Assembly (NCBI RefSeq): GCF_947507565.1
Contig: NC_089178.1
Coordinates: 1,054,001 to 1,118,000, forward strand
Reading direction: 5' to 3'
DNA length: 64,000 bases
From: Oscarella lobularis
Lineage: Eukaryota; Porifera; Homoscleromorpha; Homosclerophorida; Oscarellidae
The first letter of the stretch is position 1. Each line of letters opens with the position of its first letter. Below are positions 1 to 9,338 of this stretch, piece after piece. The notes below the pieces were generated by a model. That model had not been told where the DNA came from. It did no database searches and saw nothing but the letters and a program-made list of their open reading frames with translations. The translations under genes and the position numbers were made by a program.

Positions 1-1
1 C

Positions 2-261
2 AAAGCGACCGTAGTGGATCTTGCAAAGCAGCTTGATATTGATGTCGTTAAAGCCGTAAGTGGCCTGCATGCATTTTCTATTCGAGTGGCATCTAGCTAG
101 TTTAGGTTGAGATTGAAAGTGGATCCGAACTTTCGGAGGCCTTTTTGATGGATGAGGTTCATCCCAAGCAGCATTTGCAGAAGCAGCTCTTTGCTAGACC
201 TCCTGGGCCGTCGAATCGTCGACGCTCTTCGCCTAGGCCACAGTCGGCAAAGGAAAATTAG
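2..261 (+). CDS. TWF: Twinfilin, C-terminal end (partial)
   Basis: This is the end of an actin-monomer-binding and capping-protein-binding regulator; only the last part is in the window. Two exons are read, 2-54 and 106-261, joined in phase 0 across a 51-bp intron (gtaagt...tttag). The encoded end contains DEVHPKQH followed by QKQLFARPPGP. This corresponds to the hallmark C-terminal tail of twinfilins, where DEVHPKQH leads into KQ.FAKPKGP just after the second ADF-homology domain. The preceding segment ending in DIDVVKAVEI fits the last helix and strand of that domain. The terminal tail is arginine-, serine- and proline-rich and differs from the usual vertebrate tail. NME5 follows on the same strand about 175 bp downstream. 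The 5' part lies left of the window. Confidence 0.9.
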
Positions 262-436
262 GCAAAGGGATGGGAACGTGAAAATAGCCCTTTTTAGTAC
301 TGGTCTGCTGCAGTATCTATTATTGCATGTTAACCCCCCGATGAATGTATGTATGTATACGGGAAGTGGTGGTGTGTATACGGGGATCGGTGTCGTTGCT
401 AAGTCCGTTGCTACGCTATCTCTTCAGTCCGAAATC

Positions 437-960
437 ATGGCTGAGAATGGATTTTCGAAGCGGATAATAACCGTCGAGAAGACGTTTGCTATGATAAAGC
501 CGGACGCCATCGATAAAGCGGACGAAATTCTCGAGATCATCGAAGAAAACGGATTCACTATTTTGCAGGTTGATTCCGTGGCTTATATACGGCTCAAGCG
601 TATGCCATACTTACAGAAACGACGAGTGCAACTCAAACCAGAACAAGCGAGCGAATTCTACGCAGAGCACTTCGGAAAAATGTTTTTTCCGAGTCTAATC
701 AATTATATTTGCAGGTTAGACCAGGAAATATATAATCTTAGCAGAAAACCGTTGGCTCTACCGTTAGTGGTTCCGTACTAGCCTTGGTATTGGCGAGAGA
801 AGACGCAATTCTTCAGTGGAGAGCTCTTCTCGGTCCAACTAACACGTATAAGGCAAAAGAAGTGGCTCCGAACAGGTAGAGCGGGCTCCTAGAATAGTCC
901 CAGGCGCACAGAAGAGCGGTTTTGCTTTCAAAGCGGTCTTCTAGTAATCCACATCACGTT

Positions 961-1004
<44 letters not shown>

Positions 1005-1548
1005 AGAGTAGAGATGTGAATTTTTTGGCTTTCAAACTTCTCTTTCCTAAGGCTTTGCTGGCACGTCCTGAAGTGTTAGGAAGCAGTACAATCTATATAT
1101 AGGGGGCCTTTAGAAAAAATACGGGATGTAGTGTACTTCCTTTTCTCTAGTCTCAGAGCTCGATTTGGAACGAATGATCAGTGCAACGCTCTTCACGGAA
1201 GCGACTCTACCGGCTCAGCGGAAAGGGAAATCCACTTTTTCTTTCCCGACGGTAAACGCTAATGAACGCAAATCCGATTCCAACAAGAAAAATTCACGCT
1301 GTAGCCATCATCGAACCCATAGTCAAGAGTCAACTGGCAAGTGATTATCTCACTCGAACGCTCATGCCTACACTTCAGAAAGGATTGACAGAATTATGCA
1401 AGGCAAAGCCCGGAGATCCAATTGTACGTGTCAGTCTTCGCGCATTCATTTCCGCAAACATTAACATGCCTAATAGATGTGGCTCAGCGATTGGCTGCTT
1501 CTCAATAACCCGAATAAACCCCAAATTCAACAGCCGGGGAACCGATGA
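437..1548 (+). CDS. NME5: Nucleoside diphosphate kinase homolog 5
   Basis: This is an axoneme-associated NDK-family protein (radial spoke/ciliary). I resolve six exons: 437-568, 617-714, 768-875, 1151-1251, 1305-1423 and 1477-1548. They total 630 nt and encode 209 residues, close to human NME5. The NDK domain starts with TVEKTFAMIKPDAIDKADEI and continues through KMFFPSLINYICSGSVLALV. NALHGSDS carries the active-site histidine position. The C-terminal Dpy-30-like part reads ASDYLTRTLMPTLQKGLTEL and WLSDWLLLNNPNKP. The start at 437 is chosen because family members have about a dozen residues before VEKT. An upstream in-frame extension exists but does not resemble the family. Intron 3 is unusually long (275 bp) and carries a GT repeat; the other introns are 48-53 bp. 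Confidence 0.95.
961..1000. repeat. (GT)n microsatellite in NME5 intron 3
   Basis: About 40 bp of uninterrupted GT dinucleotide lies inside the 876-1150 intron. It accounts for part of that intron's excess length. Confidence 0.95.
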
Positions 1549-1726
1549 GAAACGCGAAATATAACTAGAGTCGTAGATTTTCTTTGGAAGTGCGCATGTG
1601 TTTTTTTTTCGCTCTCCGAGTGAGAACCGGAAGCTTTCGGCTGTTTCCGGGCTCGTTTTCATTTGCTCGACAGAGGGGGAAGGGCGAGACGCGTTCTCTG
1701 TGTCATCTCCGTGACCGCGAGACGAG

Positions 1727-4700
1727 ATGGGCAACGCGCAGGGACTAGCGCAGGGCGCCAATTCACGCGACGCGCGCACCGCCACTGCCAGTCCGACTCC
1801 ATCCACTTTGGACCTGTCCGATCTCACCGCGGCCGAACGCAAGCAGATCGAGACGGTACTGGGACGCCAGTACGCGATAGAAATGGAGGAAGAAGATCGC
1901 ATAAGGTCTGCTGGATAAGTTTACGTGTAGGGGGAAAAAAAGTGAAAAAGTGGGGGCCCCCCTACGTCGATCGCGAAGAACGTCAACTGTCCGTTTACTT
2001 CCGCCGTCTCTATCGCTTGTTTTCGACGCCCAGGGCGCTGAAGAAAGAGCTCGCCTCTCTCGAGCGATCGGTCGCCGAGCGGCGACGCGCTCGCAAGGGA
2101 ATTCTTTCGTGTTCGGTTTGCGGTAACGCTCTCGTTCGATCGCCGCGCGGCGAAGACGACGACGACGACGTCGAATGCGTGTCCGAATCGGGCGAAACGT
2201 GCCACGAATGTTCGAACGTCTGCTGTTCCCGATGCGGAGCGGCGACGGCAACGAAAGCGGAGGTGAATAGGCGAGAAAATCGCGCGCGAAGAATGCACTT
2301 TCGTTTTTTTCCTTATCCCTCTCTTTCCTTCCCCGTTCGAAAGACCCAGTGGCTGTGTAAGATATGCGCGAAGAAACGCGAATTCATCATGAAATCGGGA
2401 CTCTGGCATCGCCGCCAGTCAAACGCTACTCTCACAGGACAGGTAAGAGGAAAAAAAACCGTTTTAAATCTAAGCCACCAAATGCGATCATTTTTTTTTA
2501 AGTCGCCGCCGCCGCGTCCGGCGCCCTATCAAACGACACTGCATCCGACAATCACTCTCACGTCGCCCGATTTCGACGACGGTCACGTGCTCCTGGGCGA
2601 TCGTCATCCTTCCCACCGAAGTGCCAGTAATAGCAGCGGCAGTTCGGAAGTGGGCGGATTCACGCCCCCCTACGACGTCGAAGTGCCCGTATCGCACGCG
2701 AACGGGAACGGGAGCGGGGGCGGGCGACGCAAAACGGAATCGATGATGCGACGCGAGAAACGCGCCGCCGAGATCTCGAGCGACGGCGATAGCAGCGCCG
2801 GCGAAATAAAAACGCGTCGACGACGTTTGCCGGATTTGCCGGCCGACGTGGCGGCGAAACCGTGGGCATCTCCGGCGGCGGCGGCCAAGTATCGAGAAAA
2901 AATGGCGACGCTTCCGAACGGGGATTTGATGACGGAAGCGCGCCTATCGCAATTGATACAGGAGAGCGACGCTCTTTATGCCATAGCCGGCGTGCCGGCG
3001 CCTCCTCCTTCGTCGCCCGTCGCGCCCCGGTTGCAGGAGTCGCAGCGGCGGGATAGTCATACGAGCGTCGATGAGCCCGGTCACCCGTACGCGCGAATTG
3101 GATTCCGAATTCACGTCGAAGATAACGGCAATGACGACGACGTGCCCGATCCTGGTTACGAGAAAGTGCGCGTTCGTAGGGAGAAAGATGCTGTTGGCTA
3201 TTCGAGACTTGAAGGGACGGGTAGAAGTATGTCTTTTGTTTGTGGGAAGACGAGGGGGATTTTTTTTGAGGGGTTTGCTTTCCTAGGTTCCGATCCTTCT
3301 TACGCTTCTGTTGCGGAGAAATCTTCTCCGACTCGCGTCGACCAATTGTACGCTCAGGTTGATAAGAAGAAGAAGTCTAGGAAGGATCGAGACAAAGACG
3401 CGGCGTCAGCGATGGCTCTTTACGCTCAAGTGAAAAAGGAGAAGAAGAAGAAGAAGACAAAGACGTCGACAACTGAAAACGAAGAGAAGGAAAAGGAGCA
3501 TCAAGATCCATCTAGCCTTTACGCCAAAGTAGATGAAAAAATCAATAATATATATTCATATATGACGAATGTAGGTGGATAAAAGTAAGAAGACCAAGAA
3601 GACCAAGAAGGAGATCAAACCGATCGACGCAGAAAAACTCTGCACAGGCAATTGGGATAATTTAAAAGTGAAATTCTTCACTGGTACTTTAGAGACCACA
3701 TCGCCATCAAAATCAGCTCAGATGACGAAGAAACCAACGCGACTGCCGCACCAAGCACCCAATACGACTCGCGTTCGACTCGAAAGCATTCAAAGTCCAA
3801 AGGGTATAGTCAAAGCTCGAATGGCGCTGTTCGAGAACATGTCGTCGCCGACGCCGGCATCTCTTCCACCAAAAGTGCGAACACAATGAATAGATGCAAT
3901 AGAAGTAAATACGTCGGGGTTTTTTGGTTTGCGCGTAGGCAAAGCCAGAGTCGCTGTCGCTGGCGAAGGAAAGCAGCGAGGAGGAGAGAAAAGAAGACGA
4001 TAACGACGAAAAGGAGGAGGAGGAGGCGGAGGAGGGGGAGATTACGGCTGAGGGATCTCGGTTAGAAATTAATGGAAATGTTGTGCACGCGTGTTAAGTA
4101 ATAAAACGTTGAATTATGTACTAAAGCGGATCTTCCGTCTTGCGATCGCTCTCGCCGTCGTCGGTGACGTCGTATTCGAGTTCGATTGCTAGTATTAGCG
4201 TTCACATGAGAGAGTCTCCCAAGCCGCCGGTCATTGTGAAGTCAAGTAAGCTGGACCCCACGTGGAGGAATGGAAGTCGTTGGAAGGGGGCGACTTTTAT
4301 TAGATGAGGAAATCGTAGAAGTGTGTCTCCGTCAGTCAACTGTAAGAAGCGGGGATCATCCCTTTGGGCTCGGTTTCGCATCCAACGGAGTCAAGGTAGC
4401 GTTAGCGCTACAGCGTTGATAGTTGAATTTTTTAGGGGTGGTTGGCTTTATTTTTTTAGTTGTTTGTTCAGCACGTCGATCGTCCCGCCGACGAGTGTTC
4501 TCGGATTGACGTCGGGGACGAGTTGGTTGGCATCGACGACGAGACGTATTCTGCAAACGATGCCGATCGCGTGCGAGAATTATTGGCGCAACGCGACTCG
4601 GTCAAACTGAAAATCAAACGAAAAACGAAAAAGGGTACGCACGCGAATTCGTCCAGTTCGACGCTTTTGACTTTTTCCAAACTTGAAGTCTTTGAAGCAG

Positions 4701-6065
4701 TCAATTAGAAAGAAAGTTTGATAGATGACTCTTGACAAAAAAAACAATTTCGAAATCCATTTCAATTCTCTGACAACGCTGTCCTCTCTCCTAGGATCAG
4801 CCTTCAAGGAGAAACTCAAGGAGAAACAGCGCGAAAGCAGTCCTGAATTCTCATTGGCAGAAGCCGTACGCGATAGTCCCAAACCAGATTCCGGATCTCA
4901 ACTCGGAACTCTCAACGAAGAAGAAGTAGATCACGAGGATGATGATGATGATGAGGACGAAGGCGGAAGAAAGAAGAGCGAAAGCGTTTTCTATCGAGAC
5001 TCCGGTCTCGAAGCGGAACTCTTCTCTCCGCTAGCCACATCGTCTCCCTTGGACGGCGTCTCTCGGCCGGACAGCGCGGCGAAGAAAAAAGCGTCGAGAC
5101 AGGGAAAAATGAAGCTGTTCTTTCAGCGATACTCTCAGCCGTTTGGAAGAGAAGCGAATAGGACGACGAGCTTGCGTTCAACTGGAAGCGCCGAAGGTCT
5201 GAATGCGACCCGTGCGTGCGTCATAAACAAAGCGACGTCGCTACCGAGAAATCTAGTCGGGTCAATGAGGGAACTGGGGAAGTTTGGTGATGACCAGGAG
5301 TTGTCATCGTTGTCTGAGTAAGTACGGTACGGAGCCCCGCTGTTACATCAGTGATGAGATGTTTTTTTTGGATGGAATAGGTCCTTGTCATTGAACGAGG
5401 ATTTAGTTTGTTGTTCAGAGACGCTGGAGGAGAAGGCGCACGGTGATTCGAATTTGGAGTGGCATTTGGGAAAGGGGCAAATCCTAAATCTGACGGAAAA
5501 TGGTACGTCGGCTTGCTAGAGGGATTTAATCGAATACTTTTACAGGCGAAACTCCTTCATCCGCTGGGAAAGTCTATCTATCCCTCGTGTACATGAATCA
5601 TACGTTGACCGTTGAAATGATTGAGGCTAGAAATCTAATCGGTCAACGACAATCAGGAGTTCAAAGTAAGAAGATGGCATGCATTTTTGTGGCATTTTAT
5701 TAAGAGAATCGTCTGCTCTCTAGTTCCTTATGCCAAAGTGTACCTGTTCTCGTCCGGTAACGAGCGACTGGCAAAGCAGAAGACGAAACTGGCGACGCGC
5801 GCCGTCGATCCGGCCTTTTATGACCGAATGCACTTCAAGGATGTCGATCTTGAAAAGAAATATCTGCAGGTAGACGTAGATGAATTCGAATCCATCGTTT
5901 TCGCTTCTTTCTTCGCAGGTTATGATATGGCGACGATCGGGTCCTGCCGTCTTTTCGAAGAGGCGGTGCATCGGTCACACTTTTATCTCGTTGGACGGCC
6001 TTGAATTGACGACGAAGATCACCAACTGGTATGAATTATTCGTCCCGTCTGATATGAAATTGTAG
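1727..6065 (+). CDS. RIMS-like: RIM-type Rab-effector (zinc finger, PDZ, C2)
   Basis: This is a multi-exon gene for a Rab3-interacting-molecule-like scaffold. The N-terminus (LDLSDLTAAERKQIETVLGR) is the first Rab-binding helix. A FYVE-type zinc finger follows at about 2100-2420, with CSVCGN, CHECSNVCCSRCG and WLCKICAKKREFIMKSGLW. A long disordered, lysine-rich and tyrosine-motif region covers about 2500-4240. A PDZ domain lies at about 4310-4640 (GDHPFGLGFASNG; RIDVGDELVGIDDETYSAND). One introns (4247-4312) joins the preceding exon in frame. Near the C-terminus a C2 domain spans about 5400-6060 (PYAKVYLFSSGNERLAKQKT; KKYLQVMIW; LDGLELTTKITNWYELF), ending at the stop in 6063-6065. It best matches RIM C2B, which also lacks the calcium-binding aspartates. 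I see only one clear C2, whereas bilaterian RIMs have two. In bilaterians RIM organises vesicle release at active zones; a secretory role here is inferred. Confidence 0.85.
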
Positions 6066-6324
6066 CGAGTAAGCCCCACACCACCAAAAAACGTCTTAGA
6101 CCAGCACTGAACATTTGATATTAGAGCGAGTGTAGACCAAAAGAATAGCGAGCGCAGTGAAGACAAACGAACGATTTACTAGTCTAACAACATGCGCAAC
6201 TTTTGCAAAGAATTTCTAGGCAGTTTTCTCTTCGTTATGTTGATTGATCGTCCCCCTTCCAAACACTCGTATCAAATCGCTGTGAATTCTAAATGCGATA
6301 CTTCAATAAAACAAAACGCCGAAG

Positions 6325-6384
6325 TTCTATTGATTATCCAAACTCCTCGCTTCCGATTCACGGACGTTTGGATAATCAAGAGAA
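6325..6384. repeat. Perfect inverted repeat between convergent genes
   Basis: TTGATTATCCAAAC (6330-6343) is followed after 22 nt by its exact reverse complement (6366-6379). With one mismatch the arms extend to 19 nt (6325-6343 and 6366-6384). It lies where the RIM-like gene (+) and ceramide kinase gene (-) converge. The rest of 6066-6375 shows nothing coding. Confidence 0.85.
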
Positions 6385-9084
6385 AAATAAATTAAAAGTG
6401 GACCGCCCTTCAGCTAAACTAAGTTTAGATAAGCAGACCTCCCCACACTTAGTAGAAGAACCGACTGACTGACTGACCTAATATCGACGAAAGCTTCTCT
6501 CACTGGCTCCCCATCGACGGCCCATATCGACTTATCCTCCTCGTTGACGCCGCTCTCGTCGAAATGAGTCATCGGCCCGCCGGGAGGAAGCGGCATCGAC
6601 GCTCGCGCCGCCTGCTTGCGCACCAACGTATCACCGGCCGCCGTCGTTCGAATTTCCTTGATGGTGTGCCTGCGCGGACGAAAGCCGCGCACGGAAAACG
6701 TGGCAAGACGCTGTCGAAGGCTGACGCCGAGACCGCGACGCGGTTGCCGCTGTTGATGCGAGAGAAGAGCATCGTCGGACGCCACGCTGGACGGCGACGT
6801 TCCTCGGATGGATGCGGCGGGGGCCAAGGTGCTTGGATCTTCTGCCGCCTCTTCAACTTCGAAGTTTACAGCAGCTGGAGAAGATTCTCGTTCCTGTTCT
6901 GGTTTTTCGTCACCGTCGTCGTCAGCGGCGGCGGCGGCGGCTGCCGAGGATTCTTCGTTTTCGATGACAATCGTCGGCGGCGAGGCTGCAGCGGGTGGCG
7001 GCGAACTGCCGGCGTTGTCGTCGTCTTCTGTTTCTTTGGATTTCTTCTCCATGTAGGGTCGTAAGCGAACGGCTCTCACGCGATGCGAACTGACGAAGTC
7101 GAATTCGTCCTGATATAGGGAGTGAGTGAGTCGAGTTGAGAGCCACTATGCCCCCCTCTGTTTCTCGTCTCACCGGTTTCTTTCCTGATCGCGTGAACCG
7201 CATGTTATAGTTGATCAGTTGAGTGCGCTGGCATTCTTCGATGATGACCAACTTTCCCAAGCCGTCGCTGTCCTTCACGCCGGACCAAAGACCGTCGGGA
7301 TGAGCGTCGGATGCCATGCAGAGAGAGGCGACGTTGACACCGGCAACGGTGCCCTTGACTGCTCGCCAATTCGCAACTAAGGGGTAAAGACGCGGAAATT
7401 TCACGTAATAAGGGGTGCACTATATTTCTGGGGTCGTTTGTTACCTGTTCTTGTTGCTTCAGTGCCCCCCTCGCTGGATACAGACTCCTTTTCTTCTTCA
7501 ACGGCGAGATAGTGAACTTCACATGGGTATCGTCTGGAGAAGGAGACAAAAAGGATAAAATGTGCAAGGTGTGCGTGTACTTGGCCACTTTTACTTGTGG
7601 TGACGGACGGCTGGAAGTGCAGAGAGTCCCACCTTGCCAAACCAAGTGTGCTTCTTTGCTTGGAAGATTATTTCAGCTGGGAATCCGTAGCCAAGATCAA
7701 TTCCAAAACGAAGAATTTTGTTTGTTTTAGATATGGACATGACGTCAATATTGTGGGATTTTCCTAAGCGGAAGTGAAGAGCGACGGAGACGGGGTCGAA
7801 ACGGCAAACGTACCCAGGAGAATCTGCAGCGCCGAGGTGAGAGGATCGACTGTCCCGTAGACGCTACTTGCAATGGTGTTGTGAGTTCCTGAGTCATTAC
7901 AGTGTAGTTATTCGAAATGAGCGGCTCACATCATAACAGCATAACAGCTCTGTCTTACCAGTTGGAACGATTCCTATTCGGAAATCACAGCGATTCACGA
8001 AATCAGGCGTGACGCCAAGGCAAGTCACTCTTAGCAATCCGTCAATCAGTTCGTTGACAGATCCGTCACCCCCAACAACAACAACCCTACATATCAATAT
8101 TATTGACTAAGGTCTTATAAATATACCGTAGGTATGTTACCCGTCATAGCAATCCAAATCTATCTCTTTCAGCACTGTTGCTATGTGACCGGGCCGTTCA
8201 GTCACTACAGAATATCACTGCGGGGGCGTGGCGAAACCCTATTGGCTGACACGCACCTGTTACGTCATCGCGTTCCATCCGAATTTCCGCGATGCTAAAG
8301 ACGCGCAAAACCTCCTCGTGAAAAATTCGTATGCCGCGCTTCTTTCCGGCAGCCGGATTGATGAAAATCTTCAGTCGCCGAGGCCGCGGCGTCGACGCTG
8401 CCACGGTCGAAAAGAAAGGGTCAAGGAAAAAAAAACGATCGCGATTCGATCGAAACGCTCACATTTCGCCGTCACTTCGATTCGACTCGACCAGCGCCGA
8501 TTCGCCTGAATGTTGGCGCAGTCGAAGTGAATGCGACGCTCGCGCCATTTTCGCTTCTTCGTGTTGATGCTGAAGACGGTGAAGCCGACCGGTTCGACTT
8601 CACGTGACTTGGGGATCTTTCTCAGTTTCGGCTTCGCGCCAAGAATCGTCGTCATGAGAATCTTTTCGTGCGATTCGACGGCGCGAACTACAGTCGAAGA
8701 AGGTTCGAGTCAGCGACTCGTCTTCCATTTTCTCTCACCTGATCCGGTTCGCTTGTCCGTTTTGGCTCGATCGGGCCAGTAGACGATTCGCGTGTCGTTT
8801 ACGTTTACTTTGTGTCGCTTGCCGTCAATTACGAAGACGGCTTGCCACGAACCGTCGTCTTGCGCCACCACCATGTCGAGCTCGCCGGCGAGCGGTCGCG
8901 TCCTCGACGGAATATCCGTTTCGTCGGGCTCTTCGTCCCCATTCTCTTTCGTCGTCTCCTCGTTCTTCTCGTTTTTGTCCTCTTTGGCGTCGACGACGTC
9001 GGCGGTAGTGCTGTCGTTGTGCGCTTCGATGCGATCTCCGTCTTCTGCGACGGCAACAGCCGCCGCTTCGCCGTCAGAAGCCAT
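6376..9084 (-). CDS. CERK: Ceramide kinase
   Basis: This enzyme phosphorylates ceramide to ceramide-1-phosphate and belongs to the diacylglycerol-kinase catalytic (DAGKc) superfamily. The start at 9084 opens an acidic N-terminus and a PH-like region. The catalytic core then reads LKIFINPAAGKKRG (about 8370-8330), VVVGGDGSVNELIDGLL (about 8090) and RIGIVPTG, spliced to THNTIASSVYGTVDPLTSAL. ILRFGIDLGYGFPAEIIF and KDSDGLGKLVIIEECQ follow, in the same order as human CERK. The C-terminal FDFVSSHRVRAVRLRPY and SIWAVDGEPV strands are also CERK-like. Between these last two blocks lies an insertion of about 170 residues rich in Ala, Ser, Pro and Glu that is absent from vertebrate CERK. The last exon is uncertain. 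Reading through gives a stop at 6414; a plausible 59-bp intron (gtcagt...cttag) gives VDISLAEGRSTF and a stop at 6376-6378. Divergent from GRAMD4. Confidence 0.88.
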
Positions 9085-9338
9085 TTGTGTACAAATCTCT
9101 AGCAGGTTACAGTGGTTACAGTACAGTAGGCCTATCGTTACGGGAGTTCGTAACAACAATAAACTAAGCAAATTTTTGTGGTACATTTTTGCGGTGCAGA
9201 GAGGTGCAGAGTCAGAGATGACGCATTTTTAATTAATTTCCCGAAGCCAGTCAGCGTCCGCCAGCGTCTGATCACAGATACTGTAGTAGACGCATCCGGG
9301 ATCCTCTTAGCAGAACTTTTCGGCACATTGAGTCGGCA
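9085..9338. promoter_or_regulatory. Divergent promoter region CERK / GRAMD4
   Basis: These 254 bp separate the two start codons of oppositely transcribed genes, so both promoters must lie here or overlap the first exons. I see no TATA box that clearly fits either gene. Confidence 0.6.

Noticed and set aside
1663-3582. A single 639-codon open frame covering the first part of the RIM-like gene
   Set aside because: It reads through introns (for example 1906-2034 and 2273-2343) and starts outside the Rab-binding helix. The spliced model starting at 1727 fits the family.
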